A stretch of 44,266 nt of DNA from Anaerolineales bacterium (GTDB lineage: Bacteria; Chloroflexota; Anaerolineae; Anaerolineales; UBA6663): contig JADZEK010000184.1 in NCBI GenBank assembly GCA_020850595.1, positions 1 to 44,266 of the forward strand. The letters run 5' to 3'. Each line of letters opens with the position of its first letter. Within the stretch, counting starts at the first letter, position 1. Of this stretch, positions 31,485 to 38,730 are shown piece by piece. The position numbers and the translations under genes are program-made. The notes beneath the pieces are model-generated. The model was not told the origin of the DNA. It saw only the letters and a program-made list of their open reading frames with translations, and did no database searches.

Positions 31485-31793
31485 CTACCATTTCATCAGG
31501 TCAATTTCTTCCGCGATGACGGTATTGCGCCGGCGATAGATGGAGATGATGAGCGCCAGGCCCACGGCGGCTTCGGCGGCGGCTACGGTGAGCACAATGA
31601 TGGTGAACATTTGCCCGGTGGGCACGGCGGGGGTCAGGTAGCGCCAGAAGGCGACCAGGTTGATGTTCACCGCGTTGAGCATCAGCTCAATGCTCATGAG
31701 GATGGCGACGGCGTTTTTGCGCGCCAGCACGCCGTAGACGCCCACGCAGAACAGGGCGGCCGCCAGCACCAGGTACCAGGAAAGAGGAACCAT
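31485..31793 (-). CDS. nuoK: NADH-quinone oxidoreductase subunit K
   Basis: 102 aa, three membrane helices, MrpC-like. The two membrane Glu residues needed for proton transfer are in ILMSIELMLNAVN and VAAAEAAVGLAL. Starts 12 nt after nuoJ. A 66-nt gap with a small hairpin (GCGACTGCCGCGCAGTCG) separates it from nuoL. Confidence 0.97.
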   Translation of the reverse strand: MVPLSWYLVLAAALFCVGVYGVLARKNAVAILMSIELMLNAVNINLVAFWRYLTPAVPTGQMFTIIVLTVAAAEAAVGLALIISIYRRRNTVIAEEIDLMKW

Positions 31794-31805
31794 GCTTTCG
31801 CCTCG

Positions 31806-32321
31806 CTACTTTCGGTCGGCCGCGATGACGATCGAGCCGATCAGCGCTACCAGCAGCAGCACTGAGGCCAGCTCGAAGGACAGCAGATATTGATTGGGGT
31901 CCACGAACGCATAGCCCAGGCTCTTCAGGGTGGCGGTCGCGTCGGCCACCGGCAGGGTGGCGTTGACCTGCTGGAGCAGCGGCACCAGCCGGAAGCTCGC
32001 CACCAGCGCGCCGAAGGCGGCTAGCGCCAGGGCGGCGGCCAACCCCCACAGGCGGTTGGTCTGCGGGCCGCTGTCTTCCATGACCCGGCGGGTAAGCATG
32101 ATGGCGAAGATGATGAGGATGGCGATGGCGCCGATGTAGAGCACCACCTGCACGGCCGCCAGGAACCCGGCCTGGAGCAGCGCGAACAGGATGGCGACGC
32201 CAAAGAACGTGGCCACCAGCGCCAGGGCGGCGTGCACCAGGTTGCGGGCGCTGACGACATAAATGCCGGCCGCAAGCGTGGCGGCGGCCGTAATCAAGAA
32301 GATGATTTGAGTAGAAGTCAT
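31806..32321 (-). CDS. nuoJ: NADH-quinone oxidoreductase subunit J
   Basis: 171 aa, five membrane helices. ARNLVHAALALVATFFGVA and VQVVLYIGAIAILIIFAIML carry the conserved NuoJ TM2-TM3 region, including the Tyr in LYIGAIA next to the pi-bulge helix. It forms the E-channel with NuoH and NuoK. It lies 26 nt after nuoH; nuoI, which normally separates H and J, is absent. Confidence 0.96.
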   Translation of the reverse strand: MTSTQIIFLITAAATLAAGIYVVSARNLVHAALALVATFFGVAILFALLQAGFLAAVQVVLYIGAIAILIIFAIMLTRRVMEDSGPQTNRLWGLAAALALAAFGALVASFRLVPLLQQVNATLPVADATATLKSLGYAFVDPNQYLLSFELASVLLLVALIGSIVIAADRK

Positions 32322-32347
32322 GAGCCTACCCTAACCTTGCTGCGGGG

Positions 32348-33667
32348 CTAATGCGCGGGCGCGGCGGCCGGGCCGTGGCCGGCGGCGTCGGGCGCGGCGT
32401 GTTCGGTGTGCCCGCCGTCGCCGTGGCCGTTATGGCCGTCGGCCGACCCGCCGGACAGGGCGTCTGGGCCGGCCAGCGCCGCTTCTTCGGCGGCGCGCAG
32501 GCGGCGCGCCGTGGAAGAGAGCAGCCCATAGGTGACAGCCGCCAGCACGATGTTGAGCAGGAACAGCAGCCCGCCGCGCACCCACGGGTCGGTCAGCCCG
32601 GCGGCGGCCATGCTTTTGTCGCCCAGCATGGTCACGACAATCACGGCCAGCGCCAGCGGCACCAGGAACTTCCAGTTCAGGTCGAGCATGTGGTCAATGC
32701 GGATACGCGGGAGGGTGGTGCGCATCAGGATCACGATGAAGTACCCGGCGAAGGCCTTGAGCATGAAGTAGACGATGCCCAGCCACGGCCCCAGCCCGGG
32801 GATGTCCACGCCCGGCCCGCGCCAGCCGCCCAGGAACAGCACGGCCGTCAGCGCGCCGACGGTGAAGGCGTGCAGAAACTCGGCCACGAAGAACATACCG
32901 AACTTCATGCCGGTATATTCGATGTGGAACCCGGCCACGATTTCCGACTCGGCTTCGAGCAGGTCGAAGGGGGTACGGCCCACCTCGGCCACCGAGGTGA
33001 CGAAGAAGATCAGGGCGGCGATGGGGGCGGCGACGATGTACCAGACTTCCTGGCGCTCGACGATGGTGTTCATGTCCATGCTGCGCGCCAGCAGGACCGG
33101 GACGAGCAGGCTGAGCAGCAGCGGGGCTTCGTAGGACACCAACTGCGCTACGGTGCGGAAGGCCCCCAGCAGCGCGTACTTGTTGTTCGACGACCAGCCG
33201 GCCATCATAATCGCCAGCGTGCCCAGCGAGCCAACGCTGACGATGTACAGCGCGCCGACGTTCAGGCTGGTGCCCACGATGGTGGCGGCAAACGGGATGA
33301 CGGCCCACATGGCGATGACGGCCACGACCGACATGATGGGGGCCACGTTGTAGACGACCTTATCGGCGCCGTGGGGCGTAATGTCTTCTTTGATGAGCAG
33401 CTTGAGGGCGTCGGCGATGGTTTGCAGCAGGCCCTGCGGCCCGACGCGGTTGGGGCCGACGCGGTCTTGCATGCGGGCCACCACGCGGCGCTCGAACCAG
33501 ATGAGGAAGAGCGGCAGCAGCAGGCAGAACGAGGCGATGACCACCACGCCGATAATCTGCAAGATCACGGTAATGGCCTGCGGGGCCAGGCCCAGCCCGG
33601 CCAGCAGTTGGGTCAGCAGGTCGCCAATGACGCCGACGGGGTCTTGCAAGAACTGCCCGATATCCAT
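32348..33667 (-). CDS. nuoH: NADH-quinone oxidoreductase subunit H with His-rich C-terminal tail
   Basis: 439 aa, eight or nine membrane helices; forms the quinone chamber entrance. Signatures are RMQDRVGPNRVGPQGLLQ, ADALKLLIKEDITP, VAEVGRTPFDLLEAESEIV (quoted in part) and GFHIEYTGMKFGMFFVAEF. The last 35 residues form a hydrophilic tail with His repeats (DGHNGHGDGGHTEH, then AAPAH at the end), which ordinary NuoH lacks. The atpB product ends in the same AAPAH. It is separated from nuoA by 91 nt containing a terminator-like hairpin. Confidence 0.97.
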   Translation of the reverse strand: MDIGQFLQDPVGVIGDLLTQLLAGLGLAPQAITVILQIIGVVVIASFCLLLPLFLIWFERRVVARMQDRVGPNRVGPQGLLQTIADALKLLIKEDITPHGADKVVYNVAPIMSVVAVIAMWAVIPFAATIVGTSLNVGALYIVSVGSLGTLAIMMAGWSSNNKYALLGAFRTVAQLVSYEAPLLLSLLVPVLLARSMDMNTIVERQEVWYIVAAPIAALIFFVTSVAEVGRTPFDLLEAESEIVAGFHIEYTGMKFGMFFVAEFLHAFTVGALTAVLFLGGWRGPGVDIPGLGPWLGIVYFMLKAFAGYFIVILMRTTLPRIRIDHMLDLNWKFLVPLALAVIVVTMLGDKSMAAAGLTDPWVRGGLLFLLNIVLAAVTYGLLSSTARRLRAAEEAALAGPDALSGGSADGHNGHGDGGHTEHAAPDAAGHGPAAAPAH

Positions 33668-33712
33668 CGCATTCTCCGCTTGCTAGAGTCGGCCGCGGCG
33701 GCGGCCAGGCAA

Positions 33713-33745
33713 CAAAACGCCTACCCAGTCGGTCGGGGTAGGCGT
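33713..33745 (-). terminator. Intrinsic terminator between nuoA and nuoH
   Basis: On the minus strand ACGCCTACCC pairs perfectly with GGGTAGGCGT (33717-33726 and 33736-33745) around a 9-nt loop, followed by TTTTGTT. It begins 13 nt after the nuoA stop codon. No promoter is visible between it and nuoH, so nuoH-N expression probably depends on readthrough. Confidence 0.8.
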
Positions 33746-33758
33746 CACACCCCTGCGC

Positions 33759-34115
33759 TTACACCCACTCCAGCGCGCCCTTGCGCCAGGCGTAGAGCAG
33801 GCCGCCGGCCAGGATGGCAATAAACAGCACAGCCTCGACCACCATGAACAGCGCCACCTGGTCGAAGGCGACCGCGAACGGGAAGAGGAAGATGGTCTCT
33901 ACGTCGAAGACCACGAACACCAGCGCAAAGATGTAATACTGCACCTTGAACTGCACCCAGGTGTCGCCCACGGTCTCGATGCCGCATTCGTAGGGGCTGT
34001 TCTTGACCGGGTTATTCTTCTTTGGGCCGAGGATCAGGCTATTGAGGATGATCGGTGCGCCCGGGAAAATGGCTCCCATCAGGAGAAACAGCCCGATGAA
34101 TGTCCATTCATTCAT
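33759..34115 (-). CDS. nuoA: NADH-quinone oxidoreductase subunit A
   Basis: 118 aa, three membrane helices. The highly conserved segment SPYECGIETVGDTWVQFKVQ (with the loop Cys close to the quinone site) and FVVFDVETIFLFPFAVAF are present. It is the first gene of the nuo operon, with a promoter about 70 nt upstream and a leader of about 60 nt holding AAGGGTGA near the ATG. nuoB, normally next, is absent; a terminator and nuoH follow. Confidence 0.97.
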   Translation of the reverse strand: MNEWTFIGLFLLMGAIFPGAPIILNSLILGPKKNNPVKNSPYECGIETVGDTWVQFKVQYYIFALVFVVFDVETIFLFPFAVAFDQVALFMVVEAVLFIAILAGGLLYAWRKGALEWV

Positions 34116-34181
34116 GATTAGGTCACCCTTGAAATTGGTCTTTCCGGGGGGAAGGCCTTGTCTTTGTGAAGAACGGCGCGG

Positions 34182-34210
34182 ACTATAACACGAGTCAATT
34201 TTAGAGTCAA
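34182..34210 (-). promoter_or_regulatory. nuo operon promoter
   Basis: TTGACT (34205-34210) and TATAGT (34182-34187) are separated by exactly 17 nt on the minus strand. TTGACT is repeated 12 nt downstream within the spacer (TTGACTCTAAAATTGACT). The block TTGACTCTAAAATT differs by one base from the atp promoter. Confidence 0.8.
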
Positions 34211-34338
34211 ACTAGTGCCTTACCGCCCGGGACCCGGCCGCGGCTCACCAACTCTATCAGGTTTATTAATCCCGCCTTCATCCGATAGCCTAGCGCCCCT
34301 GGCCCAAATGGAGGAGGCCGGTTGGCGCGAGGTGCGAC

Positions 34339-34347
34339 TGTTATAAT
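34339..34347 (+). promoter_or_regulatory. Extended -10 box of the femABX pair, predicted leaderless
   Basis: TGTTATAAT (TGn plus TATAAT) ends 7 nt before the ATG at 34355, placing the transcript start at or next to the start codon. The -35 region is weak, as is usual with an extended -10. Confidence 0.65.
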
Positions 34348-34354
34348 CCGCGCG

Positions 34355-35398
34355 ATGCCTCCTACCCCCGACGAATGGGACGTAAACATGGCCGCGCACC
34401 CGGCGGGCCACCTGCTCCAGACCACGCCCTGGGGCCGGCTCAAGTCTGAGTTTGGCTGGGCGGCCGAGGTGGTTGCGCCCACAGCCGCGGCGGGCGCGCT
34501 GGTGCTTTATCGCCGCCTGCCGCTGGGCCTGTGCCTAGCCTACGTGCCCCGCGGCCCGGTGCTCGATTGGGCCGACCCGGCCGCGCTGCCCGGGCTGCTG
34601 CCCGCGCTCGCCGCCGCCGCCCGGAAGCGCGGGGCGCTGTGCCTCAAGCTGGAGCCGGGCCTGAACGACACGCCCGCCCACATCGCCTGGCTCACCGGCC
34701 TGGGCCTGCGCCCCTCGCCGCATACGGTGCAGCCGCGCCGCTCACTGGTGATTGACCTGCGGCCCGCCGAGCCGGCCATCCTGGCGGCGATGAAGCCCAA
34801 GACCCGCTACAACATCGGCCTGGCCGCCAAGAAGGGCGTGACCGTCCGCCGCGCCCCAACCGAGCTGGGGCAGGCCGCCGCGTCCGCAGACGTGGAGCGT
34901 TTCATCGCCCTGATGGCCGAGACGGGCCGCCGCGACGGTTTCGGCGTACACGCGCCCGAGTATTACCGCCGCGCCTTCGCTCTCTTCGCGCCGAGCGGGC
35001 AGGCCGTGTTGGCGCTGGCCGAGTATCAGGGCGCGGCGCTGGCCGGGGTGATGGCGTTTGCGCTGGGCAAGCAGGCCTGGTATTTCTACGGCGCGTCGTC
35101 CGACCAGGAGCGCGCGCGCATGGCGCCCTACCTGGCCCAGTGGGAGGCCCTGCGCTGGGCCAGGGCGCAGGGCGCGGAGACCTACGACCTGTGGGGCGTG
35201 CCCGATGCCGACGAAGCCGAGTTGGAAGCCGGGTTTGAAGCGCGGCGCGACGGTCTGTGGGGTGTCTATCGCTTCAAGCGCGGCTGGGGCGGGCGCCTGA
35301 CGCGCACCGTGGGCGCGTGGGACTGGGTGTACAACCCGCTGCTGTACCGCGCCTATGTGCTTTACCTCCAACGGCGCGGAGGTCACAACCTTGGCTAG
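34355..35398 (+). CDS. FemABX-family peptidyltransferase, copy 1
   Basis: 347 aa; ATG 34355 is chosen because a TATAAT box ends 7 nt before it. It has the two GNAT-like domains of Fem transferases: HLLQTTPWGRLKSEFGW, KLEPG, TVQPRRSLVIDL, then MKPKTRYNIGLAAKKGV (the conserved KTRxNIxxAxKxGV motif), ALALGKQAWYFYG-like and ETYDLWGVPD. These enzymes use aminoacyl-tRNA to add amino acids to the third residue of lipid-linked peptidoglycan stems. It overlaps the next gene by 8 nt, giving a FemA/FemB-like pair. Confidence 0.88.
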   Translation: MPPTPDEWDVNMAAHPAGHLLQTTPWGRLKSEFGWAAEVVAPTAAAGALVLYRRLPLGLCLAYVPRGPVLDWADPAALPGLLPALAAAARKRGALCLKLEPGLNDTPAHIAWLTGLGLRPSPHTVQPRRSLVIDLRPAEPAILAAMKPKTRYNIGLAAKKGVTVRRAPTELGQAAASADVERFIALMAETGRRDGFGVHAPEYYRRAFALFAPSGQAVLALAEYQGAALAGVMAFALGKQAWYFYGASSDQERARMAPYLAQWEALRWARAQGAETYDLWGVPDADEAELEAGFEARRDGLWGVYRFKRGWGGRLTRTVGAWDWVYNPLLYRAYVLYLQRRGGHNLG

Positions 35399-36482
35399 CG
35401 GGATGGGTGAACCGCGCCTTATGGCCGACCCCGCCGCCTGGGATGCGGCCGTGGCCGCGCTGCCGGGGGCGCACCTGCTGCAAAGCTGGGCCTGGGGCGA
35501 CTTTAAGGCCCGCACCGGCTGGCGCGCCCGCCGTTGGTTGTGGCCGGGCGAACACTCCGCGGCGGCCCAGGTGCTCACGCGCGCGCTCGGCCGGGTGCTG
35601 AAAGTCTTGTATGTGCCCAAAGGCCCGCTGCTCGATTGGGCCGACGCCGCCGCCCGCGCCGCCGTGCTGGATGCGCTGCAAGCCCTGGCCCGCCGCGAGC
35701 GCGCTATCTTCATCAAAGTTGACCCCGACGTGGTCACTAGCCGCGGCGGCCCCGGCGAGGAGCAGCCGCAGCCCACCGGCCTGGCCGTGCGGGCCGACCT
35801 CGCCGCGCGCGGCTGGGTGTTCAGCCGCGACCAGATTCAGTTCCGCAACACCGTGCAGCTCGACCTGCGCCCGACCCTCGAGGCGCTGCTGGCCGGGATG
35901 AAGCAGAAGACGCGCTACAACCTGCGCCTGGCCGAGCGCAAGGGCGTAGCGGTGCGCCCCGGCAGCGCCACCGACCTGCCGCTGCTCTACCAACTCTACG
36001 CTGAGACCGCCGCGCGCGACGGCTTCGTGATCCGCCCGGCGGCTTATTACCAGGAGGCCTGGGGGCGCTTCCTGGCCGCGGGGCAGGCCCAGCCCTTCCT
36101 GGCCGAGGTGGGGGGCGAGCCGGTCAGCGCGCTGATCGTCTTCCGCTTCGCGCAGACAGCGCTGTATATGTACGGCATGAGCCGCGAGGCCCACCGCGAC
36201 AAGATGTCCAACCATCTGCTCCAGTGGCACGCCATCCGGTGGGCCAAGGCGCAGGGCTGCACGGTCTACGACTTCTGGGGCGCGCCGGATGAGTTTGTGG
36301 AGAGCGACCGGCTGTGGGGGGTGTGGAAGTTCAAGGAAGGTTTTGGCGGGCAGGTGGTGCGCACGCTCGGCGCGTGGGACTACGCGCCCGCGCCGCGCCT
36401 GTATCGGCTATACACCAGCGTGCTGCCGCGCCTGTTGAACGTGCTGCACCGGCGGGCGGCGGCGCGCCAGCCTGGCGATTAG
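35391..36482 (+). CDS. FemABX-family peptidyltransferase, copy 2
   Basis: 363 aa from TTG 35391, chosen because GGAGG lies 8 nt upstream (35378-35382) and the codon overlaps the stop of copy 1; an ATG at 35403 is 20 nt from that site. It has the same architecture as copy 1: HLLQSWAWGDFKARTGW, TVQLDLRPTLE, MKQKTRYNLRLAERKGV, AYYQEAWGRF, TVYDFWGAPDEF, GVWKFKEGFGG. The two copies are clearly homologous but diverged, consistent with adding successive residues or different amino acids to a cross-bridge. Co-transcription and coupling are evident. Confidence 0.88.
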   Translation: MASGMGEPRLMADPAAWDAAVAALPGAHLLQSWAWGDFKARTGWRARRWLWPGEHSAAAQVLTRALGRVLKVLYVPKGPLLDWADAAARAAVLDALQALARRERAIFIKVDPDVVTSRGGPGEEQPQPTGLAVRADLAARGWVFSRDQIQFRNTVQLDLRPTLEALLAGMKQKTRYNLRLAERKGVAVRPGSATDLPLLYQLYAETAARDGFVIRPAAYYQEAWGRFLAAGQAQPFLAEVGGEPVSALIVFRFAQTALYMYGMSREAHRDKMSNHLLQWHAIRWAKAQGCTVYDFWGAPDEFVESDRLWGVWKFKEGFGGQVVRTLGAWDYAPAPRLYRLYTSVLPRLLNVLHRRAAARQPGD

Positions 36483-36579
36483 CCGCCCCTGGCATTTGGC
36501 AGTTTGGCGGTTGCGAATAAAATAGCCGCCACGCCTTTGGGGCGTGACGCACACTTCCAACCGGCAAAAGGAGCACGCC

Positions 36580-37575
36580 ATGCCTGACCGACACCCCCTG
36601 CAGCGCGTCTTTCGGCTCGGCTTGACCCTGTGTTTGCTTGCGGCGGCGTTGGGCTGGCGGCCGGCCGCGCCCGCCGCCGCCGCTCCAACGCCCTCCCTCC
36701 CGGCCGCCATTTCGCTGAGCGTCACCGTCGGCACCAGCCCGTTCGTCTGCGCGTCAACCCCGGCGCTCGACCTGCCTAACCCGGGCCAGGTGTTCTATTG
36801 TTATGAAGTGACGAACACCGGCTCGATCACCCTCACACTCCACACGCTGGTCGATTCGGAACTCGGGTCGATCTTAAACGATTTTCCGTACGCCCTGGCG
36901 CCGGGCGCCTCGGCCTTCCTCACCCAAACAACAACGCTGTCCGCCACCACGGTCACCTCGGCCACCTGGACGGCCAATAACCCCGGCCCGACGAACGTGG
37001 TTGAAAGCACGGACAAGGCCGCCGTGAACATTGGGCCGCTCTTCGGCTGCAACGCGCCGCCGCGCACGTTTGAGACGGGCCTGCCCGGCAGTTGGAGCGT
37101 GGAAGACCTGAGCGCCGGGGAAGCGGGCATAGACTGGACCACCACGGCCGATACGGTCAACTGCGGCCTGAGCAACCTGACCGGCGGCACGGGCGAGGCC
37201 GCCTGCGCCGACCGCGACTTTGCCGGTCCCCCTGACCTACCCGCCTACGACACCACCCTGGTGTCTAACCTGTTTGACCTGACCCACGCCCTCACAGCCA
37301 CCCTGCACTTCTCGGCGTTCTATAATGACTTCAGCGGAGGCGCTGACCTGTTCCGCGTTGAGGTCCATAACGGCACGATGTGGGCGACCGAGCTGACCTG
37401 GAACGAGGACCACGTAGGCGAGGACGTTGCCCTCGACCTCTCAAGCTACAAGGGACTGGCCGGCCTCCGGATCCGCTTCCGTTACTCCGGCGCAGACTGG
37501 GATTGGTACGCCCAGGTGGACGACGTGTCGCTGTCCTGCGGCGGCCGCACCTTCCTGCCGCTGACGCAGAAGTAG
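36580..37575 (+). CDS. Secreted protein, beta-sandwich domains, FLPLTQK C-terminus
   Basis: 331 aa from ATG 36580, with AAGGAG 6 nt upstream. A Sec signal peptide (LGLTLCLLAAALGW, then APAAAA) precedes a Thr/Ser-rich beta domain (VFYCYEVTNTGSITLTL, about 60-140) like bacterial conserved-repeat/DUF11 modules. A C-terminal jelly-roll follows (about 155-320; TLHFSAFYNDFSGGADLFRV, DWDWYAQVDDVSLSC), similar to choice-of-anchor J/MAM-type domains. The last residues, RTFLPLTQK, resemble the YLPLxxK/R ending I associate with Chloroflexota exported proteins. No catalytic motif is visible; an adhesin or surface role is inferred. Confidence 0.7.
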   Translation: MPDRHPLQRVFRLGLTLCLLAAALGWRPAAPAAAAPTPSLPAAISLSVTVGTSPFVCASTPALDLPNPGQVFYCYEVTNTGSITLTLHTLVDSELGSILNDFPYALAPGASAFLTQTTTLSATTVTSATWTANNPGPTNVVESTDKAAVNIGPLFGCNAPPRTFETGLPGSWSVEDLSAGEAGIDWTTTADTVNCGLSNLTGGTGEAACADRDFAGPPDLPAYDTTLVSNLFDLTHALTATLHFSAFYNDFSGGADLFRVEVHNGTMWATELTWNEDHVGEDVALDLSSYKGLAGLRIRFRYSGADWDWYAQVDDVSLSCGGRTFLPLTQK

Positions 37576-37583
37576 CCGCGCCC

Positions 37584-38564
37584 GTGTTCGCCGCCCTGCC
37601 CCGCGCGCGCCTGGCCCATCTGCCCACGCCGCTCGCGCCGCTGCCGCGCCTGAGCGCAGCGCTGGGTGGCCCGCGCCTGTGGGTCAAGCGCGACGATCTC
37701 ACCGGCCTGGCGGCGGGCGGCAACAAGACCCGTAAGCTGGAGTTTCTGGTCGGCGCGGCGCTGGCGCAAGGGGCGGACATGCTGCTCACCGCCGGGGCCG
37801 CGCAGTCCAACCACTGCGCCCAGACCGCCGCGGCCGCCGCGCGCCACGGCCTGCGCTGCGGCCTGGTGCTGCGCGGCACCCCGCCCGCCGCCCTCAGCGG
37901 CAACCTGATCCTCGACACGCTCTACGGCGCGGAGCTGATCTGGGCCGGCGACCGCCCGCGTGAGGCGGTGCTGGCCGAGGCCGAGGCCGCCGCGCGCGCC
38001 GCGGGCCACCGGCCGTATGCCTTCCCCATCGGCGGCTCCACGCCCGTAGGCGCGACCGGCTACGTCCTGGCGATGGCCGAGCTGGCCGAGCAGTCCGCCG
38101 CGCTGGGCGTCACCTTTGACCGCATCGTTTTCGCCAGCAGCAGCGGCGGCACGCACGCCGGGTTGGTGGTGGGCGCAAGCCTGACGGGTTTCGCGGGGCA
38201 GGTGCTGGGCGTGAGCATTGACCACGGCGCGGGCGAACTGCAAGCGCACGTGGCCGATCTGGCCACGCGCACCGCGCGCCTGCTGGGCCGGGCCGACACC
38301 TACGCACCCGCGCACGTCAGCGCCAACAGCGACTACCTGGGCGGCGGCTATGCCGTCATCGGCGACGCCGAGCGCGAAGCCCTGCGCCTCTTCGCCCAGA
38401 CCGACGGCCTGGTGCTCGACCCGGTCTACACCGGCCGCGCCGCCGCGGCGCTCATCGGCCTGGCGCGGCCGGGCGCGTTCGCCCCCACTGAGAACGTGCT
38501 CTTCTGGCACACGGGCGGCACGGCGGCGCTGTATGCCTACGGGGCGGAGACGCTGGGCAACTGA
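37584..38564 (+). CDS. PLP-dependent D-cysteine desulfhydrase/ACC deaminase-like enzyme
   Basis: 326 aa from GTG 37584, 8 nt after the upstream stop; no better start is visible and no strong ribosome-binding site is present. It is a fold-type II PLP enzyme: LWVKRDDLTGLAAGGNKTRKLEFL (Schiff-base Lys in GGNKTRKL, quoted in part), AAQSNHCAQTAAAAARHGL, IVFASSSGGTHAGL (phosphate-binding loop) and GLVLDPVYTGRAA. This is the D-cysteine desulfhydrase branch, which yields pyruvate, H2S and ammonia. ACC deaminase is the alternative. It probably belongs to the same plus-strand transcript as the secreted protein. Confidence 0.85.
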   Translation: MFAALPRARLAHLPTPLAPLPRLSAALGGPRLWVKRDDLTGLAAGGNKTRKLEFLVGAALAQGADMLLTAGAAQSNHCAQTAAAAARHGLRCGLVLRGTPPAALSGNLILDTLYGAELIWAGDRPREAVLAEAEAAARAAGHRPYAFPIGGSTPVGATGYVLAMAELAEQSAALGVTFDRIVFASSSGGTHAGLVVGASLTGFAGQVLGVSIDHGAGELQAHVADLATRTARLLGRADTYAPAHVSANSDYLGGGYAVIGDAEREALRLFAQTDGLVLDPVYTGRAAAALIGLARPGAFAPTENVLFWHTGGTAALYAYGAETLGN

Positions 38565-38626
38565 GCGCGGGCTAAAGGTGACTTTGCCGGCGAATGAACA
38601 CCCGGCCCGCCGCAGCGCGGCTCCCA

Positions 38627-38653
38627 ATTCGTGATAATTCGTGCCAATTCGTG
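38627..38653. repeat. Array of three ATTCGTG units, 10-nt period
   Basis: ATTCGTG occurs at 38627, 38637 and 38647, giving a strict 10-nt period (CACGAATTNN on the other strand). It is related to the decayed copies at 165-204. It lies between the desulfhydrase gene and the terminator. Confidence 0.65.
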
Positions 38654-38683
38654 GCTAAGGTTATTACTCCCGCCTGAATCAAA

Positions 38684-38715
38684 ACGGGCGGCGAGTCATC
38701 CGACTCGCCGCCCGT
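38684..38715. terminator. Bidirectional terminator between convergent genes
   Basis: A 14-bp perfect stem (ACGGGCGGCGAGTC with its complement) around ATCC, with AAAA on the left and GTTTAGTTTA on the right. It serves the plus-strand desulfhydrase transcript and the minus-strand GT2 gene. Confidence 0.88.
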
Positions 38716-38730
38716 GTTTAGTTTACGCCC

